A program made the position numbers and the translations under genes. Positions 1 to 12,192 of a stretch of DNA of 64,000 nt are shown piece after piece. The DNA is from Cladobotryum mycophilum. Lineage: Eukaryota; Ascomycota; Sordariomycetes; Hypocreales; Hypocreaceae. The stretch spans positions 186,001 through 250,000 of the forward strand of contig JAVFKD010000013.1 in the NCBI GenBank assembly GCA_036429605.1. Reading direction: 5' to 3'. The notes under the pieces were generated by a model. That model searched no databases. It was not told the DNA's origin and was given only the letters and a program-made list of their open reading frames with translations. How positions within the stretch are numbered: the stretch's first letter is position 1; every line of letters begins with the position of its first letter.

Positions 1-212
1 TGGCTATTACACATCGTTTTGACCTCTGTGACATCACGCCTACATTAGCGTCTGGTGATTCTTGAGAACTCCGTACATGCGGCGACCTATATATCGACGA
101 CACACCATGGTGAAAATGCCTTCAATTTGGTAAGCACTATCACGAGCAGAGCTATTGTAGAACGTCTCACATACCGCCTCATACCCAAAGTCTATATCAA
201 CTACCAGTCAGT

Positions 213-693
213 ATGCCATCAGGAAGCTGCTGGTGCGGGCAGATCAAGTACGAGTTTAAGGGAGATCCCGCAGTGGTGGTGAGTACCCCATACTCCGACG
301 TTGACCTGAATCAAAAGTAGATACCAAGATGAGTTCTTATAGGCGCTGTGTCATTGCATCTCCTGCCAGAAGATCAGTGGCGGAACCAACACGGCAAATG
401 TCGCAGTCAAGAAAGATCAACTCACTGTCACCACGGGGACCCCAAAGTCATATTCTCAAAAACATGAGAGCGGCATGACCTTGACAATCTTCTTCTGTGA
501 AACCTGCAGCACGATTCTCTATAAGCATGCCACTGCAGAAATGTTTGCAGAATTCTCGCTCATTCAGGCTGGGACGCTGGATGGAGGTGACAAGGGGGAG
601 CTCAGCAAGCCTGGTGTAGAAATGTATGTCAAAGAACGGATGCCCTGGCTTTCGGGCATACATGAGGTCGCGCAAAAGCAGGAGTTTGTCTAA
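213..693 (+). CDS. GFA/CENP-V family enzyme-like protein
   Basis: Two exons, 213-278 and 343-693, give 138 residues; the intron has a GTGAGT donor and a TATAG acceptor and joins in phase 0. The zinc-ligand pattern of the GFA (glutathione-dependent formaldehyde-activating, Pfam GFA/CENP-V) fold is visible: CWCG at residues 6-9, CHCISC at 25-30 and CETC at 74-77. The length is usual for the family. Fungal members are common and mostly uncharacterised; a role as a carbon-sulfur lyase or in formaldehyde-glutathione chemistry is inferred only from the family name. The start was chosen because it gives the first metal-binding Cys just inside the N-terminus. TATATATC at about 88-95 could be the TATA element. 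It stands alone, with no related neighbour. Confidence 0.85.
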
Positions 694-2764
694 GGCGTCT
701 GTTTTCGGCGATTGCTTTGCATGGCCCTTGTTGATACTGGGGTTATTGGAGTCCAGACTCCAAGACCGGACATGGATCCCAGGCTGCATTGGGTGCTGTC
801 AATTTGTGGAAATCTCGCATCATTGTTTATTAATCTATTAGGAATCTTCGTTTAGCCATTTAGGGACACGGAAAAGTACTTGTACTATATTTTATTTCTC
901 AAGCTTGGGCACGCAGAATGACAATCCGCATCACAAGTTTGTTTTAAAGCATGTAGTATGGTATACACAAAATTAAAGCCATTGCTGTTCCAACACAACC
1001 ATGCTCCTTTTCGGACCTCAAAACTCACACTCATGGTTCATATGGCACAAGTGTCTGACCTTCAATCCCATTACCCAAACATCCCTTGCTAGAGAGGAAG
1101 TGCAGTTTCATTTTGAACCCCAGCATTGTATCTTCAATCTGATAGGATTAACCACAAGTTTGTCCGATGATGAGTTGATAAACTCGACGCGTCGAATACG
1201 CCTACTTTCATTCCGCCGTAACCAAATCGCGACGTGTCGGGTAGGGTCCTTACGTTAGGTGTGCAGTTTTGATCAAGATTGACAAAGTTGCCTCCCCCAA
1301 CGGGAAGTGCATCCTCGATATTAGGCTGAGTGGCTATTCCGCTTGTTCTATAGCTGTGCAGGTACTATTAACTAATGGATCTTCCATGTGCAACTTAGCT
1401 GTTAAATACCCTTGCACATGTGGATGGGTTACCTGGTCACCGTGGTATGCCGGATTGTTGGATGAGAATGGCATCTACGGATCCGCCGCGAATAATTTTC
1501 GGGGTGTGCTGAACATCTCCTTTATGTTATCTATTTCTTAATATAGCGCTCCACATTAAAGCTTTGATATCAGCGAGAGCACATGAGACAGCCATTGCAC
1601 ATCATGATCTGCGTTCAAGTAGGACAATACTACCTTGGGTATCGTTGAAGCCTCTCATTTTAGAGCCTGTAAAATCATCATTGAGTGTATTTATTTAGTG
1701 ATTATATTTGCCTTGAATGCTTGACAATGGAGCGGTGCGGCAAATATATCATCGTTGTCGTTTGACCAGGGAATGAAATTGCCCATCAGTGACAGCGCGT
1801 CTGACCTCACCAGTGCGTCTTATCACGCAACCACCGGGTTCCAATATTGTGTGGGGTAGGTGTGAGACCTTCCACCAACAGAACGACTGTCGCAAGACCG
1901 TTGCCCAATTGCGACAAACCTGATCTATGCCGTCATGCCGGTCTAAATGGAGTCGCGGGGAGGGGTGGAGACGCTGATTGGTCTTTCTGCCGTCTTTGGT
2001 TGGATAGAGATGCGATAAGATGCCAGTTTGAACTCGGCGGAACATGGGTCAACCATCTGGAATCTCTTGATATGACCGGGGGTGGAGTCGCGATACAACG
2101 TCGTACCACAGAATGTCCTTGACAAAAGATCCTCAGTCGATTGACGAGTGCCCACCAATTTTGCTAGTGTGTTCAAGATACTGCGATTTGTTTTCTTCTC
2201 GAAATCCCGGAGAACTGGCACACATGCATGATTCGTGAATGAACCAGTGGACCTGTATTGGCGTGTTTGGTTCAATCCGCCCCTAATTGAGAGTCGACTT
2301 GTGGGCGAATGTTTCACTATAGGGGTTGCACTCCCCGGTCCAATCGAATAACGAGCACGACGAGCTACCCCTACAGTTCTTCCATCCGGATAGCATCGCT
2401 TTGCCAATAACGTCGGAACTGAGGCATGGGCCTCGGTCATCCAGCCCCGAAACAGACCAGCCCCCGTGGCCGAATCTGTTATACTTGTATCACACCAAGA
2501 CAAGGACCGGGATGTGTATCTTGCGGGTGAACATGGTTAATGTGGTTGCATTGCATCTCTCGTTGAGCATTGACGGGCAACTTGGCTGACATAAAGAGCC
2601 CGGCATGCCCCTCTGCTCCAGCCTCCCAATATGAGACACTGAGCCACGGTTTGAGGGAAAACTATAAACAGGGAATTATTCTGTCTACAGGGAAACATCC
2701 CTTCTACATCTCGATGAGTGAGTGTGCCGTTTGGATGCTTTGATGCATCGACTTGATTAACGTA
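694..2764. other. Intergenic region, no gene supported
   Basis: I see no frame with conserved protein features on either strand. The longest open stretch (about 1943-2503, minus strand) has the composition of random translation. Near the right end, ACTATAAACA at about 2661-2670 is a plausible TATA element for the peptide transporter that follows. Confidence 0.5.
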
Positions 2765-4812
2765 ATGGCAGACGCAAACCACGTTGGCGATGGCCCTACG
2801 CGCGAGCATGGTACCGTCGAGATACTCTCCGGGGCGGCCCCAATCGAAAGCGAGGGACTTGGGGTCACACTGGAGAAGCTTCACGATGTCAAGCTAGACC
2901 GGAGCGAGACTGAAGATGGCGGGGAGCCGACGGAGGAGGAGAAGACTGCTCTGCGAAAGGTTGCCGGGTCCATTCCCATCGTCTCTTGGGTTCTCTGCAT
3001 CGCCGAACTTGCTGAGCGAGCGAGTTACTATGGTGTTTCTCAGGTGTTCAACGACTTCATGCAGTTTCCTCTGCCTGCGAACGGTCCAGGAAGTGGTGCC
3101 GTCCCAAAGAGCAATCCCAATGGCCACGCGGGTGCTTTGTAAGTGCAAGACTGAACCGTCGTTGGGCCTGCTCCAGCTAACCGACCTACTTGGCGTTTAG
3201 GAACCAAGGATTGCAGTTTGCTTCAGCGTTTGGTCTCCTCTTCACCTTCTTGGCCTACGTGTTTCCCATTCTAGGCGCATACATTGCCGATACACACCTT
3301 GGAAGATTGTGAGTACCTTCTGTCCATTATCATCTTAAACACTCGCTCATCGAGATGCGATGCATTCTATCTCACGAATTACGCATGCTAACACACGACC
3401 ACAGCAAGACAATTCTTCTTGGTGTCACAATCGGAGGCGTCGCCCACGTTATCATGATCGGTGGTGCTGCCCCAGCTGTGCTGAGGGCTGGCAACGGCCT
3501 CGCGCCATTCGTCATCTCCTTCTTCCTGCTCGCGATCGGTGCCGGTATCTTCAAGCCAAATGTAGCCCCGACAGTCCTTGACCAGTACACGAACCAGCGA
3601 CAAGTCATCAAGACGCTCAAGTCGGGCGAGCGAGTCATCATCGACCCCGAGCGTACGATTCAACGAGTTATGCTCATCTTCTACGCCATGATCAACGTCG
3701 GTGCCTTCTTTGCTATCGCCACCACGTACACGGAAAAGTACGTCGGTTTCTGGCTGTCCTTCCTGCTGCCGGGCATCGTCTACATCTTTCTCCCGTTTCT
3801 CCTGCTGGCCGTGTACAAAAAGCTGGTCCTCAAGAAGCCCAACGGTTCGGAATTGGCCAACTTTGTCAAGATTATTTGGACGGCCCTCACGCGCAACAGG
3901 TTCCGGGTCTGGGCCAAAGACTTTTGGGACGTTGCCTTGCCAAGTAAACTGGCGGAGAGGGGCATCCAAGCTGCGTGGACGGATCGTGCCGTTCTTGACG
4001 TGAAGCGCACCTTTGGGGCGTGCATGCTTTTCCTGTACTTTCCCATCTATACCATCAACGACGGTGGTGTAGGTGCCGTGCAGTCAAACCAAGGAGCTGC
4101 CATGACCAACAACGGAACACCTACCGATCTTCTCGGTAACTTCAACCCTCTTGTCATCATCGTGGTTTCGCCCATTCTCTCATACGGCCTATTCCCGCTC
4201 CTGGCACGATACGGTATCAAGTTTGGTCCCATTCGTCGCATGACCTTTGGTTTCACCCTCGCAGCCATTTCCGGTGTCATTGGTGCTCTCGTTCAATGGA
4301 GGATCTACAAGACGAGTCCATGTGGTTACCATGCCAGCACCTGTGACGATGTATCACCTCTCAACATCTGGTGGCAGATTCCAAACGTTGCTCTTGGTGC
4401 CATTTCCGAACTCTTCTGCACTGTGACTGCCTATGAGTTGGCATACGCGCGCTCTCCGCCTCATCTCAAGGCCGTCGTTATGTCTCTTTTCTTGTTCAAT
4501 ACGGCCTTGTCCAGTGCACTTGGCGAGATTCTTATCCCTGCGATCAGGGATCCCCATCTGATTGTGAGTAAATTTCCATGAAAGATTTTATAACATGTCA
4601 CTAACTGTTATTCTCAGTGGGCTTGGGCTGGTCCCGCGATTGCGCTCTTCGTGCAGACGGCCATCTTTTGGGTTAGACATCACAAACTCGATGACGAGAT
4701 CTACATGTTGGAGCAAGACACTCCAACGCAATCGCAGGCACATCTAGCGTCGAGCGAATCGGAGAAGGAAAGGGATGCGACAGAGCGTGACCTAGAAAAG
4801 GATCTCAAATGA
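2765..4812 (+). CDS. POT/PTR2 family proton-coupled oligopeptide transporter
   Basis: Exons 2765-3138, 3201-3308, 3405-4563 and 4618-4812 join in frame to 611 residues, the usual size of fungal PTR2 proteins. The first PTR2 signature (ELAERASYYGVS, residues 81-92) and the second (FYAMINVG, about residue 250) are both present, along with a typical run of about 12 hydrophobic segments and a charged, Glu/Arg-rich cytosolic tail. The family imports di- and tripeptides with protons across the plasma membrane. All three introns have GTGAGT or GTAAGT donors and CAG/TAG acceptors. The ATG at 2765 is used; an ATG at about 2714 followed directly by a GTGAGT donor could instead begin a short 5' exon. 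No peptide-related gene lies next to it. Confidence 0.93.
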
Positions 4813-5011
4813 AGAGTGGAAATTTGCAGATTAATGCATGTAGATGAATCTGTTATTAGGACTATCTCATGACCCTCAATCACGGTTACGACAACGCATG
4901 TATCCTTCAGCAATGTGACTGCTCGTACGCCATTAATATTTATTCGCATCATTTTGGGAAACAATGTCGGGTAAATCTCTACATACCACGTAATACAATG
5001 ATTCCAATAGA

Positions 5012-6427
5012 CTAGATCCCCCAGGATGGTTTGTTCAGATGCATTCGTTCAAGCCTATTAATGTCGGCACGACCCCATTCCATGATCCTCTCCGCATTGT
5101 AGACGCTATAAGTCAGCTTCATTGCTTCGCTTATAAACAATCCGTCGCCGAGCTGTTCGCAACCAGGATAGGCCCTTGCATGATGGTCACTGGTCGAGTC
5201 ATGCAAATCCATGTGTTTGCCTTCGCCAAACGGGACTCTGACAGTACCAAACCGAACCTCGATAAGCTTAGCATCGCTGAGGCAGGTGAAGAACTGGCGA
5301 GCGCCCTCTAGTATCGGTCGCCCAAGCTCCATCTTCTCCTCCGGGCTGATCATGCCTTCAAGCATTCTATCATAGTCCAACGGCAAGGGCTGGTTGTCGG
5401 GCACGGTGCTGTGATTGGTCTTAATAGCTAACGTGCAGGCACACCTGCAGACAATGCGTCCATTGGGTTTTTGTATGTACTCTTGAGGCGAGATCATGCA
5501 AAATGGCCCGGATGCAACGAATATGGGGCGGATGGATTGCAGAGAATCAGGCTTGAGCTCGATTTCGACCACGATAAGAATCTTGAGCCGATTATGTGTA
5601 GGCTCAAGATGTGGTTTCCCAAGCTGTTCCCGAAAGAGACCTACACGTTCCCAGCATGACAAACTGAGTAGCTGCGCGGTTTCGCACTTGTTCTCACCGT
5701 CGCGTCCGTCGTACCAGGTAATGCGGTAGCCCGGGCCTTTGGATCGCATCCGCTCTAGGTGGGTGACATTGGCTTCAGTCATGACGGTAATATTTTTGAA
5801 GTTTTCAAGGTAGCCACGCAAAAACGAGCAAATGCCAGCCACATCAAACGTCTTCTCAGCGGTGTCGTAACAGGCGCCTATTCTCTCGAGCAATTCCGGC
5901 GTGAAGAAGTGCCTGTACTCGGACTCTTTGAGCTCTCGGCATATTTTATCAGGATGACCGAAATGTCTCTTGAAGTCGCCGTCATTTGAGTAGGTCCTGA
6001 TGGCATGGCGCTTGATTTGATTAAAGACTGGTTGAAGTTCATCCGAGCCAAACACGGGCTTGATGGACTCGCCCAGAACTGGCATAGGGTCCTTCATGAG
6101 CACGTATATCCCACGCTGGGGCGCTTTCGCAAAAATGTTCTTGCATCCGATCCTTTCGAGAAACAGGGTGAATTTGACGGTATTTTCTTGGCAAAAGATA
6201 GCTGTGTCCAAATGTTGATAATGGAACCCAAACGTGGGTCTTCCCGGGTTCATGCTGCTCGTTCCCGTCAAAATCTCCTTATTCTTCTCAAAGACATGGA
6301 TCCCTAACCAAGGGTACTTTTCCGCGAGGTGAATTGCTTGAACGACACCCGCTATACCGCCGCCAATGATGGCAAACACAGGCGCAGGGCTTGAGCCTGT
6401 CAGCATAGATCGGTTCGACACTGTCAT
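5012..6427 (-). CDS. FAD-dependent oxidoreductase (DAO superfamily)
   Basis: Single-exon gene of 471 residues from the ATG at 6427. An N-terminal Rossmann motif (IGGGIAG, residues 21-27) followed some 20 residues later by an acidic strand end (VFEKN) marks FAD binding of the D-amino-acid-oxidase/glycine-oxidase type. A GRPTFGFHY segment follows and resembles the substrate-side loop in DAO-like proteins. No signal peptide or membrane segment is evident, so a soluble enzyme is likely. The substrate cannot be told from sequence. The frame is open for 18 codons upstream of the chosen ATG, but only from a TTG. It converges with the peptide transporter, with about 200 bases between the two stops. 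Confidence 0.82.
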   Translation of the reverse strand: MTVSNRSMLTGSSPAPVFAIIGGGIAGVVQAIHLAEKYPWLGIHVFEKNKEILTGTSSMNPGRPTFGFHYQHLDTAIFCQENTVKFTLFLERIGCKNIFAKAPQRGIYVLMKDPMPVLGESIKPVFGSDELQPVFNQIKRHAIRTYSNDGDFKRHFGHPDKICRELKESEYRHFFTPELLERIGACYDTAEKTFDVAGICSFLRGYLENFKNITVMTEANVTHLERMRSKGPGYRITWYDGRDGENKCETAQLLSLSCWERVGLFREQLGKPHLEPTHNRLKILIVVEIELKPDSLQSIRPIFVASGPFCMISPQEYIQKPNGRIVCRCACTLAIKTNHSTVPDNQPLPLDYDRMLEGMISPEEKMELGRPILEGARQFFTCLSDAKLIEVRFGTVRVPFGEGKHMDLHDSTSDHHARAYPGCEQLGDGLFISEAMKLTYSVYNAERIMEWGRADINRLERMHLNKPSWGI

Positions 6428-7468
6428 ACTCGCAGGTTTATTATGGAAAAGAAGAATGAATTCAATACGAGTATTGGGCAAAATTTTCTCGATTCATCAC
6501 ACTGCGCACAGCCATTTTTTATGCGGGCACTCAAAGGCAAAAGAGGTGAAACATTCCTTTTTCACCAAGATTGCTAATGAAGATGACCGAGGAGGGGGGT
6601 GAATGTTACTAGTTTATGCGTAGACACTCGCTTATTCAGGACGAGACATTATGAACCCCATCTCAACACAAATCGAAGAGTCGACACGTAAAAGTCCAAT
6701 CAAATCCCGGAAACGATACGGGAAATGGTGCCTTTATCCACCCAAGGCAAGGTAGCATGTACTTGTACTACAAGGAAGGCTACTGTTGCGACGTAGTGAT
6801 GATGATGTCCTCCTTTGGGTTGCATCGTGTGACCAAAAGCGGTGGGCCAAGGAGTCTCGTCTCTGTAGCGCGATATTCTTACATTGAGGATCAGTTTTTT
6901 TTCAGTCACCGGTTCGGGCCATTCCGCATGCTAAAACTGCTAATAGTTCTTGCAAAATACTTGAGAAATAACTGCTAGATTAGAACTTGGCTCTCGGTTG
7001 CTTTGTTTTGTCAATTTGCCCTATGTCAGAAGTTGGGATGATCACATTGAGAGCCGAAGCTCTCTTACGATAGCTTAACCGATCATTTATTGCAGAAAAT
7101 ATCTTACTCTTCAATCACAACGACCAAATACATGCCCAGCCACAGTCATGACTTGCAAGCGCTAGCTATTATCCAGTTGAAGGCATGAACTGCTTTTCGC
7201 TAACCTGCTTATCACTGCGTAATATCAGTCTAGGTCTCACTTATAAGGGTAGTATCGCGATGCCTGATAACCTTTTTTTCGTCAATAAGAAACACCGAGA
7301 GGGGGTAAATATAGAGGTGAAACGGCAAATCCCCTTCGTCGGTAGCAACAAGTCGACAAGCTTGCGAATAGGTTCAATCGGCCTACCACCACTCACACTC
7401 CGTCATACAATTACACCCGCGGAATTCGGCGGCAAAAGATGCTGAGCAGCCTATCTAGAAATAGATAA
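6428..7468. other. Intergenic region, no gene supported
   Basis: No convincing coding sequence was found. If the DUF2278-like relic to the right was once complete, its N-terminal exons should lie in the last few hundred bases here, but I could not recognise them. Confidence 0.45.
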
Positions 7469-7920
7469 CATGAGATTAGCCACAATGGCCGTGGTCCGAA
7501 TAGCATGGTTCTGGACTTCCTCCACGGGAACATTGTGAAAGCTGAGGATGGCAAAATATTCTCCCACGACCTGCCCGATGAGAGAGATGACATTGTCGAC
7601 TTTTTAGACCCCTTTTTTTGTTTTATAAAGCTATAAAAGAAAAGGCGAGTGCGTACATATTCGGAGAGTCGTACAGCGGTAAGAAAAAACGGTGTTGATG
7701 ATGTGCACATGAACCAGGCCAACATTGGTCGCTTCAAGAGTCCAAATGGCATCTATCAGGATGGCAGCGGTGTTCTTGAATTTGAAGGCTATGACTTGGA
7801 GGCCTGCTTATTATTATTTTCGCTTTGTAGGCAATGAAGACTGATGATGGCAGGCAAGTCACTGGGCCTTTGTTTGTAGAGTACTTGGTCACACTACGCG
7901 GTGATATCCCAGCCAAGTGA
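7469..7920 (+). pseudogene. DUF2278 (YukJ-like) gene relic
   Basis: Translation shows the C-terminal half of a DUF2278 protein in pieces. One frame from 7469 reads GPNSMVLDFLHGNIV then FSHDLPDERDDIVDFLDP, is interrupted by TAA at 7634-7636, and continues in the same frame to DVHMNQANIGRF and NGIYQDGSG. This corresponds to the family's conserved IHMNQGN and NGxWQDG segments. The ending, MKTDDGRQVTG up to the stop at 7918-7920, lies in another frame and is preceded by a TAG at 7828-7830 where Q would fit. So there are at least one frameshift and two nonsense codons. A short intron could explain one break but hardly all. Function of the family is unknown. Confidence 0.7.
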
Positions 7921-9382
7921 TGGCGATGGAAATCGTGAAAATGATGATGATGACTATAAAGATACTGTACCACCAGCCAATGTTGTTATTGAAGCGGCGC
8001 CCGTCAATCCAGCTGGGCGCGACAAATGAGGGCAACCCTGAGCAAGGCCGTCTAAACACTGAGTCGGAGGCTTCGTCCCTTAAGAGATGGGAGATTGGGC
8101 GTAAAATGAGCATTTCAGATGAGTTACCTGCCGACGCAATTCTCTCTATCCCTAAAGGAAAGAAAGCCTTTGAGAGATTCCTGGCATTCACTTGTCAAAC
8201 AAGGGCTGTGCACAATTGTACTCTTGAATGCCAAAGAGGCCAAGGTTGATAATATTCACTACTCAGCTCAACAAGCTGTCAAATTTGGCATCTTAGCACA
8301 TTCCAAGTAGAGAAATACCATTAAAAACAACTTGACTTTTGTTGGTGTTGTGCATTCATGTTGGTTCTCCGTCAATTTTGGACAGCTCCATCTGAGGCTA
8401 CCGTGTCAGTGGGCGTCCCATCCATGTATTTCAACATAAACTGCACTGAAATTCATCTTGTATACGACTTTTTATGTCGTATTTGCAATATCAAAGCATA
8501 GCCACAGATGCAGTTTTCGCGTTTGCATGTGCTTCAAACAGAGCATGTCTCGAAATCCCCGCTGACAAGTCCAAAGCTGCGCCTACCCGGGAGTCAATTG
8601 GTATGAGAACGCCAACTATCGAAGGTCGATTGAATTGCTTGTGAAAGTGTAATTTGAATTGAAATATTCCCTTGAATGTTTCTGGCTATCTCATTTGCGA
8701 ACCATAATACTCATATTTATTGTTCTTATTGTAAAACACCATGTCACACTGGGCTGAAGGCTTCCGACCTGCGACCAGGGGGCATTTCACGCAATGTCTC
8801 CTCAGCAAATCCCTTTGGATGCAAGGCGATATCGCGCTTATATAATGTTTAATTAATATGCTTACCAATTACATTACCGTTTTTGTGAGGGGCTAAAACC
8901 TGTAAATCTAATGTTAATAAGAATGACTCTGATTGAGCATCTGGTTGCGATGAGCATCATTCCGTTGACCTCGATTCGGTGTCGTTACTACAGGGAGCTC
9001 GCCATCTTCTTCGATCATGTTTTGAAGGTAGTGATACTCAGGTTTGGCCTTGTGAATAACATGAAACGTCGAGCTCGCTGCGCCATCGTGGAACGTCTTC
9101 GATAGGACAAAGGAGTTATAAATGTCATAAACGTTCATCATTTCCAATCACAATTACAACAAACTCCAGATATACACAACAAACAAAGCGCCCCACAGCC
9201 GATTTCACTAACTTATTGTTCTTCTCGGGCCAAAATCCTGCCCTCTAATCTTCCTTTTGGATACAAAGGACTTCCATGGCATCGCTCAACGCGTCCATAC
9301 TGCTTCTCGATGAATCCCCGTCTGATGACGGAGCTTGTGACGGTGAATCTGACCCGTACGCTAGGTCGGCCTTTGTACCATA
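7921..9382. other. Intergenic region, no gene supported
   Basis: Short open frames on both strands have no recognisable domain. The sequence is moderately AT-rich, and I see nothing more in it. Confidence 0.45.
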
Positions 9383-10561
9383 TTAGCATTCATTACATGT
9401 TAAGTGGATGCATGCATCGCAAACCTTTGTGATAAATGGGCACTGGTGTCCCTTCTCCGTTCTCTTCATGCGTATTACCTGCTCAAACTCGGTCGTCGAG
9501 AGTAGGGTGGGGGAGTCAGTGTTTTCTACAATTCGGTTGAAGTTAATCGCGTTGTGACAGGCTGGCTCTAAGCTGTGAAACCCCTCTAGGATGAAGTTGC
9601 GAAGCTCGTCTACCGTGGGGTACTCGACTTTGCTTTGGTAAGGCACCCAGTCATGGTTCATGGCCTGGCGCACAAAGGCAATGGTCAAACCAGCCCAATG
9701 AATGGCTTCCTCTGCCGTGGCGGCACCAGGTGGTCGCCTGAATTCCACAGTCCCACACAATTCCGAAATGTGAAGAAAATTCCAAGACAAGCATTTGACC
9801 GGCGCTACCACCATAGGCAACGCAAATCTCATTCTAATGCCGTCAATTATTTGAAAGAGTGTTGTCCAAGAGGAAGTCGACACCTCTTGATAAGCGGTCC
9901 TCAGGCTGCCTAGGGTCTCTTGAGCCTGACCATTCGCCGGTGCGTATTTATTATTCTTACGGCCTGCCGGCATGATCTTGGTAATCGCATCATCGAAATA
10001 GAAGATGGCTTTTGAGATTCTTTTTAGCTCCTCTAACGTGTACCCTCCTTCTGTCTTGATGGAGGGAGACACATGAACGTGCATCGAGCAGTCTTTGGAG
10101 ACGACTATTTCGCAAAATTTGTCCAAGACGTCAAAAACGGCGTGTATGCTCTGTTGCCAGTCCTCAGAACTGCTGAGTGGTTTCGAAACAATCTCGACTC
10201 TCCCTAAGATTAATGGCATCTAGTTAGTGGGCGGCATGACCAAACTGCAACTATCTTGCGACTCACAGAATTCGCCGAATTCGAGAATGGAAGCGTCATC
10301 CACCACACTCCATTTTTGAGCATTATTCGTTGCTGTGTTTGTAGGGATGTTGTGATCTGTTAACGTTCCGGTGAGAACGTGACGCAGAACCTCCCTGTTC
10401 TTTGAGGCCGTTTTGCTGTTTTGGCCTGGAGTGTGAGCTTGCGCTGTTGTGTCCCAACCGGCCGAGACTAAATTTGGCATCAAAAGCGCTCCCGGCCTTA
10501 CAAGAAGTTCTAGTTCTACTCCAAAGACAATCGAGCACGTACGACTGAGAATAGAAGCCAT
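9383..10561 (-). CDS. Putative amidoligase (Amidoligase_2 type)
   Basis: Exons 10561-10267 and 10203-9383 (minus strand) give 371 residues. The intron (GTGAGT donor, CTTAG acceptor) restores the segment GEFWRVEIVSKPL across the junction, which supports it. Visible family features are FGVELE at residues 13-18, VEIVSKPL at about 101-108, HVHVSP at 140-145 and a VEFRRPPGA segment near residue 255. Together these are the acidic/His pattern of the glutamine-synthetase-like carboxylate-amine ligase fold described as putative amidoligases in fungi. Such enzymes are predicted to form an amide or peptide bond using ATP; the substrate is unknown. No partner gene (peptide substrate, GGCT-like hydrolase) is visible nearby. 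The first ATG is at 10561. Confidence 0.82.
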
Positions 10562-11494
10562 GTTCAACTGCTGATCAAGGCTATGCCGAGAAAGAATAGG
10601 CTAATGTGGTGCTGGCAACAAAGAGACCTGAAGTGTGGCCGAACAAGTAAATATGATGCTACTTTGGCCATATGGTTGCTCATAAGTTCTGAAGGAGCGC
10701 AATAATGGCTTGTTTGATTGCGAAATTAAACGTCTGGGAAAACAGAACTTGAAAGATGTCGGTGAAAGAAGTAGCGAGCGGACATGTGCATCTGAGCTGC
10801 ATCAAAGTATCATGGCTTGCATTGAGTGTTTTGTTACTCTCGTGATGTGCTTCTTGGGACATGCATGATTTTGTTGTCCCTAAACTCACACCAGACTGTG
10901 CTGATAGGAACCCAATGGTTGAACGGCGCAGCCTCTGCTCGTCGCTTTTGCAGCGCCAGGTAAGTATGCAATAAAGTTGATAGTTAACATGTTGGGCATG
11001 TATTCATTTATTCACACGACTCCTATTTAAACTTCTTATTACTGTTGTTCTCTGTTTCTTGATTGAACATTACGTGCCGATAATACGATGAGAGGGAAAT
11101 ATTCCGATGCTTTGCTTAGAACTCGTTTCTCAGCTTGCAGTAAGCATCTATTGAGACTTGGAGTGTGCTTTCATTCTTGGCCATAATGAATTACCTATCC
11201 AATGGGGTTGGTGATGAGATTAGTAAAACTGTTCTCAATGGACTAGTCAATTCCAGCTTTCCTATATAATGCTACTAGATCCCCCGATGTTTGCCAATTG
11301 TAAGATCCCAAATTCAGTATCTCAAGAGAGAAGATTTGGAAATCATTCCTTCGGCTGCTACTGATTTTGCCTCTCATCTCTAGTGTATGTATATTCTTTT
11401 CTATGTTGATCAATGGCTGACCTTTTATGAAGATTACATAATACCCGGTGCGTCACCACTAAAATCTACGTGGATTCATTAACATAATCCTACC
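10562..11494. other. Intergenic region, no gene supported
   Basis: This holds the upstream regions of the amidoligase (reading left) and of the small gene at 11495 (reading right). No open frame with protein-like features was seen. Confidence 0.45.
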
Positions 11495-11944
11495 ATGTCC
11501 AAGCAGCTTCGAATCGAACGGGCGAAAGCCCGCAGGGCAGAGAAAGAGAAACCACGACCAGTCAGCCCAATTGTCGCGGCATGGAAGGTAGCCGCTGAAA
11601 ACCTCGAGTTCGGTATTGGGGAGGCAGAAAGACGTATACCCGTTCTTCTTGATCCGAACGGTCCGGTATCCACTCCGGAGGAGCTACAAGAACTTATCGG
11701 TCCGTTAACGAACTCTACGATCACCTACACAACCATTACCCGGTCTAGCATCCAGCAGCAATATCGACCAAACGAACTTGGACCAAACGAAGGCAAGGAA
11801 GTCGCGATTTGTGACATTAACGGGGAAGAGGAGGATAGGCTTGACAAGGTTACAAACACTGATCACTTCGCACTGTATGTCTTGTTTGAGGGTCAGGTGA
11901 GGTTTGCAACTCGAATTCTTTCCATCAAGCCCAAGCAAAATTAG
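11495..11944 (+). CDS. Small unrecognised protein, intact member of a tandem pair
   Basis: Uninterrupted 149-residue frame from ATG 11495. I do not recognise the family. The N-terminus (about residues 1-30) is basic and Ala/Lys/Arg-rich, which could be a short helix. The middle contains VSTPEELQELIGPL, and the C-terminal part alternates polar and hydrophobic residues, ending RFATRILSIKPK. There is no signal peptide or membrane segment. Coding status is supported by a diverged second copy about 0.7 kb downstream (12193-12501), in which the same segments appear (LQELIGL, KEVYICDI, YAARTLSIK). Conservation at the protein level between the copies suggests this was under selection. It does not overlap a neighbour. 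Confidence 0.6.
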   Translation: MSKQLRIERAKARRAEKEKPRPVSPIVAAWKVAAENLEFGIGEAERRIPVLLDPNGPVSTPEELQELIGPLTNSTITYTTITRSSIQQQYRPNELGPNEGKEVAICDINGEEEDRLDKVTNTDHFALYVLFEGQVRFATRILSIKPKQN

Positions 11945-12192
11945 GGGTGACTTGGTGAGAGGGGAGAAGAGGAAACTGGTTGAAATGGATAGTTCGTGTT
12001 GTGGGTAATGCAATCCAAGTACCTTCTCTTCGTGCTGATGTTCTTTTGCAGAATCTATGCCTACCTTTCTACTCTTTTGACGTTTGCAGTTTCAAAGACT
12101 TTACTGCCTTGTTGTGCTCAACCCATCGTACCGGCCATTCCATTGATAACAATACTGCAATTCCAGCACCTGCTCCTGGCTTAGAAATGAAA

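Noticed and set aside
1943..2503. 186-residue open frame on the minus strand
   Set aside because: No domain, biased toward residues expected from random translation, no splice extension and no neighbour support.
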